From Clostridia bacterium (lineage in GTDB: Bacteria > Bacillota > Clostridia > Oscillospirales > CAG-272), in the NCBI GenBank assembly GCA_017621415.1, contig JAGATD010000056.1, forward strand, positions 1 through 44,921: DNA of 44,921 nt. The letters run 5' to 3'. How positions within the stretch are numbered: the first letter of the stretch is position 1; the number at the start of each line of letters is the position of its first letter. Shown here in pieces: positions 32,970-40,245 of this stretch. A program made the translations under genes and the position numbers. The notes below the pieces were generated by a model that was not told where the DNA came from, made no database searches, and saw only the letters and a list, made by a program, of their open reading frames with translations.

Positions 32970-35375
32970 ATGAATTTTAGAGAGTTTTTAAAAAATAATA
33001 GTGTTTTGCTTGACGGCGGAATGGGTACTCTTTTGCAAAAAGAGGGACTTACCCCCGGTGAGCTTCCCGAAAGGTGGAATATTTCTCACCCCGAGGTGAT
33101 ACAGGGAATACACAGAGCCTATTTTGAGGCAGGAAGCAATGTTGTTTATTCTAACACCTTTGGCGCAAATTCGCTTAAATTCTCTTCGGAGGAGCTGCGT
33201 GAAATCGTGGGAGCTGCTATAAATAATGCAAAGGCGGCAAGAGAGACGGCAAAGAGCAAAAACCCCATGTTCGTAGCTCTTGATATAGGTCCTTTAGGCA
33301 GACTTCTTTCACCCCTGGGCGACCTTGATTTCGAAGAGGCGGTAGGGATTTTTGCCGAAACGGTTCGCCTTGGAGAGAAATTTGGTGCAGACCTTATCGC
33401 AATTGAGACAATGAACGACTCCTATGAGACAAAGGCGGCTCTCCTTGCGGCAAAGGAAAACTCCACACTTCCCGTAATTGTAACAAATGCCTACGGTGAT
33501 GACGGAAAGCTTATGACAGGAGCATCGCCCTCGGCTATGGCAGCGCTTCTTGAGGGAATGGGGGCTGACGCTATCGGCGCAAACTGCTCTCTCGGTCCCG
33601 AGGGGCTCTCACCTGTTATATCCCGGCTTCTCGAGGTTTCGTCAGTTCCAGTAATTTTAAAACCAAATGCGGGACTGCCCTCTGTGGTAAACGGTGAGAC
33701 AAGATATAATGTAACTCCCGAGGACTTTGCCTCCGAGTGCGTCTCGCTTTTTGACAAGGGTGTCAGAGTCCTTGGCGGCTGCTGTGGCACAACACCCGAG
33801 TATATTTCCGCTCTTGCGAAAAAGCTTGCGGACAGAAACCCTTTGCCCGCAGCTCAAAAAAATATAACAGTTGTTTCCTCTTATACCCACGCGGTAGTCT
33901 TTGGTAAATCTCCTGTACTTATAGGAGAGAGAATAAACCCCACGGGAAAAAAGCGCTTTAAGCAAGCCCTTATAGAAAATGATATAGACTATATTCTGAC
34001 AGAGGGTGTGAGAGAAGAGGAGCAGGGAGCTCATGTACTTGATGTGAATGTTGGGCTCCCGGATATAGACGAGTGTAAAATGCTTACCCGCTGTGTAACC
34101 GAGCTTCAAGCGGTAACAGACCTTCCATTGCAGATAGATACATCAGACCCCTCTGCTATGGAATCAGCGCTGCGCCTTTATAACGGTAAGGCAATGATTA
34201 ATTCGGTAAACGGCAAGGCGGAGAGCATGGCGGCGGTATTTCCTCTTGTTAAAAAGTATGGCGGTGTAGTCGTTGCCCTGACTCTTGACGAGTCGGGAAT
34301 ACCAAAAACCGCGGAGGAAAGAGTTAATATCGCAAGAAAGATACTTAAAACTGCCGAAAGCTACGGAATAAATAAAAAAGACATAATTTTTGATACTCTT
34401 GCAATGACTGTAAGCGCGGATTCTGAGGCGGCAAATGTGACTCTTTCCGCTCTTGAGACCATTAAGAGAGAGCTTGGCTGCCATACATCTCTCGGAGTGT
34501 CAAACATATCCTTTGGACTTCCTGTGAGAGATGCGGTAAACTCAACTTTCTTTGCCCTGGCTTTGGCAAAGGGGCTTGATGCCGCAATAATGAACCCATA
34601 TTCTGCCGATATGATGCGAGTATATTATACTTATAGGGTCCTTTCAGGCCTTGACGAAAATTGCTCGGAATATATCGAAAAGGCAGAGAGCCTCGTGATA
34701 GCCGAAGCGCCAAAGCCCACCGCCGAGAAAAAAACAACCGAGGAATATTCCTCGGAGCTTTCAAGAGCTATTATAAAGGGATTTAAGGAAAAGGCTGCAG
34801 ATTTGACACAGGAGCTGTTAAAGAGTATCGAGCCTCTGGAAATAGTCAACGAAGAAATAATTCCTGCCCTTAATAAGGTTGGCGAGGGGTATGAGAAAAA
34901 AACCGTATATCTCCCCGGGCTTCTTATGAGTGCCGAGGCGGCAGGGGCAGCATTTGAGAAAATTAAAAGCCATATGGCCATATCAGGCGAAAAAGGTGTG
35001 AAAAAGCAAACAATTGTTGTCGCCACGGTCCAAGGAGACATTCATGATATAGGCAAAAACATTGTAAAGCTTATACTTGAAAATTACGGATATAATGTAA
35101 TTGACCTTGGTAAGGACGTTCCGCCCGATACGGTTGCAAAGGCGGCAGCGGATTCGGGTGCGCCCCTTGTGGGACTCTCGGCTTTGATGACGACTACCGT
35201 TCCCGCTATGGAAGCGACGATAAAGGAGCTTAGAAGCAAAGCCCCGAATGCAAAAATCATCGTTGGCGGTGCAGTTCTCACAGCCGATTATGCCGCAAAA
35301 ATAGGCGCCGATAAATATGCAAAGGATGCCATGGATGCGGTAAGATATGCGGAGGAGTTGGGGATTAGGAGTTAG
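32970..35375 (+). CDS. metH: Cobalamin-dependent methionine synthase (without reactivation domain)
   Basis: An 801-residue enzyme that methylates homocysteine to methionine using 5-methyl-THF and B12. Domains in order: homocysteine/Zn barrel (LLDGGMGTLLQKEG; zinc ligands in GANCSLGPEG and GGCCGTTPEYI, up to about 300); pterin-binding barrel (LIGERINPTGKKRFK, LDVNVGLPD, SNISFGLP, about 310-570); B12 cap helices (about 600-690); and the Rossmann B12 domain with DIHDIGKN, whose His coordinates cobalt, plus GLSALMTTT and GGAVLTADYAAKIGAD. The about 330-residue activation domain of the E. coli protein is absent and is supplied by the preceding gene. The last residues (GIRS) and the TAG stop are read from the heptamer repeat array beginning at 35362, so the original C-terminus may have been altered. 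Confidence 0.95.
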   Translation: MNFREFLKNNSVLLDGGMGTLLQKEGLTPGELPERWNISHPEVIQGIHRAYFEAGSNVVYSNTFGANSLKFSSEELREIVGAAINNAKAARETAKSKNPMFVALDIGPLGRLLSPLGDLDFEEAVGIFAETVRLGEKFGADLIAIETMNDSYETKAALLAAKENSTLPVIVTNAYGDDGKLMTGASPSAMAALLEGMGADAIGANCSLGPEGLSPVISRLLEVSSVPVILKPNAGLPSVVNGETRYNVTPEDFASECVSLFDKGVRVLGGCCGTTPEYISALAKKLADRNPLPAAQKNITVVSSYTHAVVFGKSPVLIGERINPTGKKRFKQALIENDIDYILTEGVREEEQGAHVLDVNVGLPDIDECKMLTRCVTELQAVTDLPLQIDTSDPSAMESALRLYNGKAMINSVNGKAESMAAVFPLVKKYGGVVVALTLDESGIPKTAEERVNIARKILKTAESYGINKKDIIFDTLAMTVSADSEAANVTLSALETIKRELGCHTSLGVSNISFGLPVRDAVNSTFFALALAKGLDAAIMNPYSADMMRVYYTYRVLSGLDENCSEYIEKAESLVIAEAPKPTAEKKTTEEYSSELSRAIIKGFKEKAADLTQELLKSIEPLEIVNEEIIPALNKVGEGYEKKTVYLPGLLMSAEAAGAAFEKIKSHMAISGEKGVKKQTIVVATVQGDIHDIGKNIVKLILENYGYNVIDLGKDVPPDTVAKAAADSGAPLVGLSALMTTTVPAMEATIKELRSKAPNAKIIVGGAVLTADYAAKIGADKYAKDAMDAVRYAEELGIRS

Positions 35376-35403
35376 GGATTAGGAGATAGGAGTTAGGAGA
35401 TAG
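35362..35403 (+). repeat. Heptamer array (GAGTTAG type), six units
   Basis: Six consecutive 7-base units: GGATTAG, GAGTTAG, GGATTAG, GAGATAG, GAGTTAG, GAGATAG. The first two units contain the end and stop codon of metH. The same heptamer family appears in inverted orientation at 35821-35876. Confidence 0.9.
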
Positions 35404-35410
35404 GGGATAT

Positions 35411-35455
35411 AAAAACGTGGAAGATGAACTCGCAGAGAGTCGCTTCCACGTTTTT
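35411..35455. terminator. Bidirectional terminator between metH and the S23-like gene
   Basis: Stem AAAAACGTGGAAG (35411-35423) with CTTCCACGTTTTT (35443-35455) and a 19-base loop. T-runs on both strands serve metH (plus) and the four-helix-bundle gene (minus). Confidence 0.8.
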
Positions 35456-35467
35456 TATAAATTGGGT

Positions 35468-35821
35468 TTATACCATAGATTCTAATTTTTTGATAATCGA
35501 ATTAAGCATTTTGCCTATTTCATCGCACAACTGGTTAACGGTTGCAAAATCTTCAGCATATCCGAGCATTTTACAAATTTCAAATTGAGTCATAAGTTCC
35601 GCTTTCGATCCGTTGGCTATCGATAAAAAGTGAATATATTCCTTTGAAGAAACTCTTTCGTAACCTTCTGCTATGTTAGAGGGGATGGACACAACGCTTC
35701 TCCTCATTTGGTCTGCCAATGCATACTTTTCCTCTCGCGGCAATCTATCTATGATTATGTATGTTTGCCTTACCAGCTCCATTGACTTTTGCCACACAAT
35801 CAACTCTCTAAAACTATTCAC
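35468..35821 (-). CDS. Four-helix-bundle protein (S23 / 23S rRNA intervening-sequence protein family)
   Basis: A 117-residue protein of the S23/IVP four-helix-bundle family (relatives include the Avd accessory protein of diversity-generating retroelements). Family signatures: FRELIVWQKSMELV at the N-terminus, QMRRSVVSIPSNIAEGYER in the middle, then a helix with FLSIANGSKAELMTQFEIC. Its biochemical role is unknown for most members. No reverse transcriptase or variable-repeat gene is nearby. Translation starts with GTG whose last base pairs lie in the heptamer array at 35821-35876; the array itself supplies GGAG and GGGG as ribosome site. Together with the inverted array on its other side, the gene looks like a self-contained cassette. 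Confidence 0.85.
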   Translation of the reverse strand: MNSFRELIVWQKSMELVRQTYIIIDRLPREEKYALADQMRRSVVSIPSNIAEGYERVSSKEYIHFLSIANGSKAELMTQFEICKMLGYAEDFATVNQLCDEIGKMLNSIIKKLESMV

Positions 35822-35876
35822 TAACCCCTAACTCCTAACTCCTAACTCCTAACTCCTAACTCCTAATCCCTAACTC
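35821..35876 (-). repeat. Heptamer array (CTAACTC on plus strand), eight units
   Basis: Eight consecutive 7-base units: CTAACCC, five copies of CTAACTC, CTAATCC, CTAACTC. Read on the minus strand it is GAGTTAG, the same unit as the array at 35362-35403, so the two arrays are inverted around the S23-like gene and the metH terminator. The array ends four bases before the stop codon of the next gene on the minus strand. Confidence 0.9.
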
Positions 35877-35879
35877 CTA

Positions 35880-36377
35880 TTATTTTTCAGAATAATTTTT
35901 GATAAATCCGTCAAACTCGTTTCGGTCAAAGAAGAAAAATTTCTCATTAAGCACCGTGTCAAGTGTAATGTCGGGGGTGAATATTGTGGAATCAATATTT
36001 CCGTAAGGTGTTATAACATCAAAGTTGTCGTCAGAATAGGTAATCATTATGGCCGAAATCCCGTCTATATCGGCAAGCCTTAAGAGAGCCTCGATAGAGA
36101 ATCCCTTTGTGCATTCAAGCTTTTCAAAGTCAGAAATAAATACATCAACATCCTTAATTTCGGTAACCGGAATAAAGTTAAACTTATCCTCTCTAACCTT
36201 TTCCAGCTGAACAATATTAACCGATTTTATAGCCGAAATATCCTGAGAATATTCAAACTCCGCAGGTTGAGGACTGAGATAGAAGTGATAAAATCCAAAT
36301 GCCAGAGCAGCAACAGCTCCTACCGCAATAACCAAAATGAGAAATATTACTAAAACTATTGTATAAAGCTTTTTCAT
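35880..36377 (-). CDS. Small single-pass membrane protein of unknown function
   Basis: A 165-residue protein I do not recognise. It has one N-terminal hydrophobic segment (residues about 5-30, YTIVLVIFLILVIAVGAVAA) after a short basic start, then a soluble acidic part of about 135 residues with alternating hydrophobic strands (ISAIMITYSDDNFDVITPYG) and a Phe-rich stretch (EKFFFFDRNEF). There is no lipobox or known catalytic motif. The soluble part should lie outside the membrane. It has a perfect consensus promoter and an AAGGAG ribosome site, so it is expected to be well expressed. The heptamer array begins right after its stop codon. Confidence 0.7.
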   Translation of the reverse strand: MKKLYTIVLVIFLILVIAVGAVAALAFGFYHFYLSPQPAEFEYSQDISAIKSVNIVQLEKVREDKFNFIPVTEIKDVDVFISDFEKLECTKGFSIEALLRLADIDGISAIMITYSDDNFDVITPYGNIDSTIFTPDITLDTVLNEKFFFFDRNEFDGFIKNYSEK

Positions 36378-36404
36378 CGTTCGTCTCCTTTATGTGTTAT
36401 ACGC

Positions 36405-36433
36405 ATTATACCACCTTTTACCATATTTGTCAA
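36405..36433 (-). promoter_or_regulatory. Perfect consensus sigma-A promoter
   Basis: Minus strand TTGACA (36428-36433), 17-base spacer, TATAAT (36405-36410): both boxes perfect. It lies 27 bases before the start of the small membrane protein gene at 36377. Confidence 0.85.
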
Positions 36434-36493
36434 GCGAGAGAGTCAGCCGCGCGCACTAACACAAAAAGCGAGGCAAAAAACACCCTGTAAAAA

Positions 36494-36521
36494 AGGAGAG
36501 GTCAAGCAATCAACCTCTCCT
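36494..36521 (-). terminator. Terminator, probably the ancestral one of the sugar kinase
   Basis: AGGAGAGGT (36494-36502) pairs with ACCTCTCCT (36513-36521). On the minus strand it is followed by T6. It now lies more than 200 bases beyond the kinase stop because of the intervening duplication and repeat element. Confidence 0.7.
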
Positions 36522-36584
36522 AAAATGCTTTAAGAATTTTTGGAAGTGTGAAACCTTTTTGCAAAAAGGTTTTGCATTCCTCTT

Positions 36585-36620
36585 TAATTATCTCTGAATT
36601 CTACCCGAGCCGTCGCCGCC
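36585..36620 (-). repeat. 36-bp direct repeat, copy of the sugar kinase 3' end
   Basis: Perfect 36-base copy of 36729-36764, which holds the final codons and stop of the kinase gene. This copy is detached from any reading frame start. The two copies bracket the repeat element at 36626-36671 and a hairpin terminator. A further palindrome, AAACCTTTTT with AAAAAGGTTT, lies just beyond, at about 36551-36572. Confidence 0.9.
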
Positions 36621-36625
36621 TGATT

Positions 36626-36671
36626 AGCCTTCCCCTTGGGGAAGGGGGACCGCCTTTGGCGGTGGATGAGG
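36626..36671. repeat. Interspersed palindromic repeat (second locus of the 13171-13223 module)
   Basis: AGCCTTCCCC, TTGGGGAAGG, GGGACCGCC, TTTGGCGGTGG and ATGAGG in succession. It is the reverse complement, with a few differences, of 13171-13223 in the MITE-like element. It lies inside the 108-base insert between the two kinase-end copies. Confidence 0.8.
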
Positions 36672-36694
36672 ATGAAAATTAAGCTTGCAACAGA

Positions 36695-36718
36695 AAAGGG
36701 AGACCTGCGCCTCCCTTT
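36695..36718 (-). terminator. Terminator after the sugar kinase
   Basis: AAAGGGAG (36695-36702) pairs with CTCCCTTT (36711-36718) with an eight-base loop; TTCTG follows on the minus strand. Lies 14 bases past the kinase stop, within the inserted segment. Confidence 0.6.
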
Positions 36719-36731
36719 GAATTTATAATAA

Positions 36732-37757
36732 TTATCTCTGAATTCTACCCGAGCCGTCGCCGCCCGCAAGCTTCTCAACCTCAGAAACGGTAACCATGTT
36801 ATAGTCACCCTCGATAGAGTGCTTAAGAGCAGATGCAGCAACTGCAAACTCAACAGCGCCCTGAGTAGTCTTGCCGCTTAAGAGCGAGTAAATAAGTCCG
36901 CCGCCGAAGGAGTCACCGCCGCCAACACGGTCGATGATGTGGAGGTCATACTTCTTGGAGAAGCAGTATTCATCTTCCTTTACGTTATAGAGCATAGCCG
37001 ACCAGCCGTTATCGAATGCGGAGCGAGACTCACGGAGAGTTATAGCAACATACTCGAAGTTAAACTTGTCAGCAAGCTGCTTTGCAACAGACTTGTAACC
37101 CTCGTGGTTAAGCTTACCGCCGTAGATGTCGGTAGCCTCAGCCTCGATGCCGAATACGTCCTTTGCGTCCTCCTCGTTGGAGATACAAACGTCAACATAC
37201 TGGCAAAGATCGGTCATAGCCTCTCTTGCCTCAGCTCTTGTCCAAAGCTTACCGCGGTAGTTGAGGTCGCAGGAGATCTTAACTCCCTTAGCCTTTGCAG
37301 CCTTGCAGGCATCGCGGCAGATTTCAACAACATTTGCGCCAAGAGCGGGAGTAATACCGGTAAAGTGGAACCAGTCAGCACCCTCAAAGATTGCATCCCA
37401 GTCAAAGTCCTCGCGTGAAGCCTTTGCGATAGCGGAATTTGCTCTGTCATAGATACATACAGAGCCTCTCTGAGAAGCGCCCTTCTCGTTAAAGTAGATA
37501 CCAACTCTGTCACCGCCGCGAACGATCTTTGTGGTGTCAACGCCGTATCTGCGAAGGCTGTTTACAGCTGCCTGACCGATAGCATGCGCGGGGAGCTTAG
37601 TAACATAGGTTGCATCCATACCGTAGTTTGCAAGAGAAACAGCAACGTTAGCCTCACCGCCGCCGAAAGTGAATTCAACGTGGTCGCACTGAACAAATCT
37701 CTCGTAATTGTAGGGCTGGAGTCTGAGCATAAGCTCACCAAAGGTTACAACTTTCAT
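36732..37757 (-). CDS. kdgK: PfkB-family sugar kinase, 2-dehydro-3-deoxygluconokinase-like
   Basis: A 341-residue ribokinase/PfkB-fold kinase. VTFGELMLRL at the start, GGGEANVAVSLANYG, VTKLP, LRRYGVDT and GASQRGSV match KdgK, which phosphorylates 2-keto-3-deoxygluconate in the Entner-Doudoroff/uronate route. The catalytic-base loop near residue 280 reads RVGGGDSFGGG. ISCDLNYRGKLW and CISNEEDAKDVFG are also KdgK-like. No aldolase or uronate gene is adjacent, so the exact sugar is inferred. Its codon usage is more biased than its neighbours, suggesting high expression. Own promoter at 37797-37825; AAAGGAAA before the ATG. The last 36 bases are duplicated downstream. Confidence 0.85.
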   Translation of the reverse strand: MKVVTFGELMLRLQPYNYERFVQCDHVEFTFGGGEANVAVSLANYGMDATYVTKLPAHAIGQAAVNSLRRYGVDTTKIVRGGDRVGIYFNEKGASQRGSVCIYDRANSAIAKASREDFDWDAIFEGADWFHFTGITPALGANVVEICRDACKAAKAKGVKISCDLNYRGKLWTRAEAREAMTDLCQYVDVCISNEEDAKDVFGIEAEATDIYGGKLNHEGYKSVAKQLADKFNFEYVAITLRESRSAFDNGWSAMLYNVKEDEYCFSKKYDLHIIDRVGGGDSFGGGLIYSLLSGKTTQGAVEFAVAASALKHSIEGDYNMVTVSEVEKLAGGDGSGRIQR

Positions 37758-37796
37758 TTTTATATTTCCTTTCAGATAAAAAAATTCTTCGCATAC

Positions 37797-37825
37797 ATTG
37801 TAACATAATGAAGCGTGAAAATCAA
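37797..37825 (-). promoter_or_regulatory. Promoter for the sugar kinase
   Basis: Minus strand TTGATT (37820-37825), 17-base spacer, extended TGT and TACAAT (37797-37802), 39 bases before the ATG. Confidence 0.65.
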
Positions 37826-37843
37826 GAGATTATAAAAAAAATC

Positions 37844-37866
37844 CGCAGGAGCAGCTAAGTCCTGCG
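37844..37866 (-). terminator. Terminator after the AbrB-like regulator
   Basis: Stem CGCAGGA (37844-37850) with TCCTGCG (37860-37866). On the minus strand it is followed by GATTTTTTTTA. Confidence 0.8.
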
Positions 37867-37873
37867 AATAATT

Positions 37874-38116
37874 TTAAATTTCTTTAATAGTTTTTATACA
37901 CTCAAAGCAGATTTTTTTGCCCTTAAAGTCTGAAACATCCTCGGTGTTTCCGCAAAAATGACAGGCGGGAAGATATTTTTTTAGAATTATTTTATCGTCT
38001 TCAACATATATTTCAACAGGGTCTGTGTTTTCAATACCCAGTTTTTTTCGAATTTCTTTAGGTACAACTATGCGTCCAAGCTCGTCAATATTTCTTATAA
38101 TGCCGGTAGATTTCAT
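37874..38116 (-). CDS. AbrB/SpoVT-type regulator with C-terminal zinc ribbon
   Basis: An 80-residue DNA-binding protein. Residues 1-45 are a swapped-hairpin AbrB domain (STGIIRNIDELGRIVVPKEI, RKKLGI, VEIYVEDDKIILKKY). Residues about 52-75 form a zinc ribbon with CHFC and CFEC. AbrB-family proteins are dimeric transition-state or sporulation regulators. A longer frame beginning at 38164 is rejected because it starts inside the 5' leader; ATG 38116 has AAAGGA upstream. It is transcribed divergently from spoIIIA and could influence it, which is inference from position. Confidence 0.9.
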   Translation of the reverse strand: MKSTGIIRNIDELGRIVVPKEIRKKLGIENTDPVEIYVEDDKIILKKYLPACHFCGNTEDVSDFKGKKICFECIKTIKEI

Positions 38117-38185
38117 TGTGCATAAATCCTTTCTGTGGTTGCGCCAGCCGCCAAAATGCGGCACGGAATGCCAAAAATATACCTT

Positions 38186-38214
38186 ATTTTAGCACATAGC
38201 GGGGTAGTTGTCAA
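38186..38214 (-). promoter_or_regulatory. Promoter for the AbrB-like regulator
   Basis: Minus strand TTGACA (38209-38214), 17-base spacer, extended TGC and TAAAAT (38186-38191), giving a leader of about 65 bases. A sigma-E promoter for spoIIIA is expected on the other strand between here and 38290, but I could not identify one with confidence. Confidence 0.75.
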
Positions 38215-38290
38215 TAGTAAAAAAAGTAAAAATATAGTTATTATACAAGTGCGTGGGTTTTGTAAAATAACACAGAGAAAGAGGATGTCT

Positions 38291-39184
38291 ATGCTTAGAG
38301 TAGAAGAAAAATGTGCGGCGGAGGCTGTAATTTCCGTTTTGCCCGAGCGTTTTGAGAAAGAAATAATTCAGCTCTGCCGCAGCAGGATGGGCGGACTCTC
38401 GGAGATAAGAGAGATAAGGCTCAGGGCATCGGGACGAGCCTCTGTGCGTCTCGGAGCTGAGCTTTTACCGCTTTTTTGCTCTGTCACAGCGGAGGAAATT
38501 ACAAATATAGTTACCGGCATATGCGGCGGAGCGGTCTATGCCCAAAGAGATAAAATCTCTGAGGGATATATATCCTTTGACCGAGGGGTGCGTGTCGGAA
38601 TTGTTGGCTCCGCAAGGTACGAGGGCAGGGCGCTTGTTGGAGTTGATGATATAAGCTCTTTGGTTTTCAGAATTCCCGGAAGTGGGTGCGATATAGCTGA
38701 CGAGCTTGCATCAGCATTTTTCAGCTCCATGTCGGGGATGCTTATTTACTCTTCTCCCGGGGGTGGAAAAACAACTGCGCTGCGCTCGCTTGCCAGAGCT
38801 CTCGGCAGTGGGAAAAAGCCCTTAAGAGTTTGCGTTGTTGACGAGAGGGAGGAATTTTTCCCCGAGGATTACCGCGGCTGTGAGGTTGATATTTTAAGGG
38901 GATATAAAAGGCAAGCAGGGCTTGAAATAGCAACAAGAACAATGTCTCCCGATGTTGTGATGATAGATGAAATAGGCTGCGATGACGCTATGACCATTAA
39001 AGATACACTGAGGTGCGGTGTTCCCATAGTGGCAACGGCACATGCCCGTACATTTAGGGAGCTTATGTCAAAAACATCGCTAAGGCCCCTTTTTGAGATT
39101 TCCGCCTTTGATGTATTTGCGGGAATTTCCGAAAGAGATGGCAGACATATTCTTACGGTGGATAAAAATGAGCGGAATAATTAA
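38291..39184 (+). CDS. spoIIIAA: Stage III sporulation protein AA (ATPase)
   Basis: A 297-residue secretion-type ATPase of the SpoIIIA-SpoIIQ channel, which links mother cell and forespore after engulfment. Walker A is SSPGGGKTT (about residues 156-164), Walker B is VVMIDEIG (about 219-226), and ATAHA is a downstream signature. The upstream GRASVRLGAE and RGVRVGIVG blocks are typical. Start: ATG 38291 is chosen because AAGAGG ends six bases before it; ATG 38285 lies on top of that site, and a longer frame from 38135 runs through the divergent promoter. The gene opens an eight-gene operon with overlapping or nearly touching genes; sigma-E control is known for the family. Confidence 0.94.
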   Translation: MLRVEEKCAAEAVISVLPERFEKEIIQLCRSRMGGLSEIREIRLRASGRASVRLGAELLPLFCSVTAEEITNIVTGICGGAVYAQRDKISEGYISFDRGVRVGIVGSARYEGRALVGVDDISSLVFRIPGSGCDIADELASAFFSSMSGMLIYSSPGGGKTTALRSLARALGSGKKPLRVCVVDEREEFFPEDYRGCEVDILRGYKRQAGLEIATRTMSPDVVMIDEIGCDDAMTIKDTLRCGVPIVATAHARTFRELMSKTSLRPLFEISAFDVFAGISERDGRHILTVDKNERNN

Positions 39185-39659
39185 GGCTTTGGGAATAGGG
39201 CTTATTCTTCTTTCGGCTTTTCTGTTTTCATCAGAGTATGAAAAGAAAATTAAGCATAGCGAAAGACTCTTCGAGGGCTTTCTTTCTCTTACAGAGCATA
39301 TAAGACGGCAGATAAACTGTTACTTAACCCCTCCCTCGGAGCTTATCCGGGATTTTAACAATGATGCTCTTTTTGAGATAGGATTTATTGATTTGGCGAA
39401 AAAAGAGGGGCTCGGCGTGGCATACAAGTCGCTAAAGGATGATATGCCTCTTTGCGAGAATGTAAAAAAAGAGCTGACAAGCCTTTTTAAATCTCTTGAA
39501 AGGGAATATAAAGACGGCGCTGTAAGGGCGCTTGACTCTGCGGCAGCCTCGCTTAAGGAGTGCTTAGCCAAGGAAAGGGAACAGAACAAAAATGACCTAA
39601 AGGTTGCCCGCACTCTTGTCACGGCGGCAGCTTTGGGTGTGGTAATTTTAATAATATAA
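39168..39659 (+). CDS. spoIIIAB: Stage III sporulation protein AB
   Basis: A 163-residue protein with an N-terminal hydrophobic segment (IIKALGIGLILLSAFLFS), a helical region (ERLFEGFLSLTEHIRRQI, CENVKKELTSLF) and a second hydrophobic segment at the C-terminus (TLVTAAALGVVILII), the family layout, similar to type II secretion GspF-like folds. The start at 39168 overlaps the end of spoIIIAA by 17 bases, with GGTGGA as ribosome site. Confidence 0.92.
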   Translation: MSGIIKALGIGLILLSAFLFSSEYEKKIKHSERLFEGFLSLTEHIRRQINCYLTPPSELIRDFNNDALFEIGFIDLAKKEGLGVAYKSLKDDMPLCENVKKELTSLFKSLEREYKDGAVRALDSAAASLKECLAKEREQNKNDLKVARTLVTAAALGVVILII

Positions 39660-39673
39660 TTCTGGAGTCGGTT

Positions 39674-39868
39674 ATGGATGTTGAGCTTATATTAAAGGTG
39701 GCGGGAGCCGCTCTTATCGTTGCGGTTGTTTGCCAAATACTTTCTAAGTCGGGCAGGGACGAGCAGGCAACCCTGGTTTCGCTTGTGGGTATGGTGATAA
39801 TACTCATACTTCTTGCCCAGCGTATAGGCGTACTTATACAAACTTTGAAGGATGTCTTTTCGTTATGA
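39674..39868 (+). CDS. spoIIIAC: Stage III sporulation protein AC
   Basis: A 64-residue membrane protein with two hydrophobic helices separated by SKSGRDEQATLVSLVG, the conserved block of SpoIIIAC. Length is normal for the family. Part of the membrane base of the feeding channel. It starts 14 bases after spoIIIAB and overlaps spoIIIAD by four bases. Confidence 0.95.
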   Translation: MDVELILKVAGAALIVAVVCQILSKSGRDEQATLVSLVGMVIILILLAQRIGVLIQTLKDVFSL

Positions 39869-40245
39869 TTTTAAAGTGGATTGGAGCTGCCCTGCTGATA
39901 GGGGTGACCGCCAGTCTTCTCTCTGAGGCGGGCTTTCGCGGCAAACGGGCATTCGGGGCGCTTGGCGGAGCTATCCTCTTTTCGGTTATGGCGCCCGAAA
40001 TAGGGAAAATGGCTTCGCAAATTCTCGGATTTGCCGACGGACTGGGTATAGGCGAGGCTGCAAAATGCGCTGCGAAAATAGTCGGAGCAGGCTACCTTTT
40101 TGGTATAGGCGCTGACATTTTATCCGAGCTTGGAGAAGCAGGAATATCAAAGGCGCTGCTTTCTGCTGGTAAAATTGAAATTCTTTTAATAATTTTTCCG
40201 TACTTCTTAGATATACTTGAGCTGGGGATTTCCTTGTTAAAATGA
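39865..40245 (+). CDS. spoIIIAD: Stage III sporulation protein AD
   Basis: A 126-residue multi-span membrane protein related to SpoIIIAC. Hydrophobic segments at both ends flank AAKIVGAGYLFGIGADILSE, a family signature. ATG overlaps the spoIIIAC stop and its own stop overlaps the spoIIIAE start (ATGA), consistent with coupled translation. Confidence 0.94.
   Translation: MILKWIGAALLIGVTASLLSEAGFRGKRAFGALGGAILFSVMAPEIGKMASQILGFADGLGIGEAAKCAAKIVGAGYLFGIGADILSELGEAGISKALLSAGKIEILLIIFPYFLDILELGISLLK

Noticed and set aside
35468..35821. Accessory gene of a diversity-generating retroelement
   Set aside because: The protein is related to Avd-type bundles, but there is no reverse transcriptase, template repeat or variable repeat in the window.
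35362..35876. The heptamer arrays as a CRISPR
   Set aside because: Units are seven bases with no spacers and no cas genes are nearby.
36584..36853. An 89-codon minus-strand frame over the kinase end
   Set aside because: It is an artefact of the 36-bp duplication and repeat module read in another frame; the same AATARVEFRDN segment appears twice.
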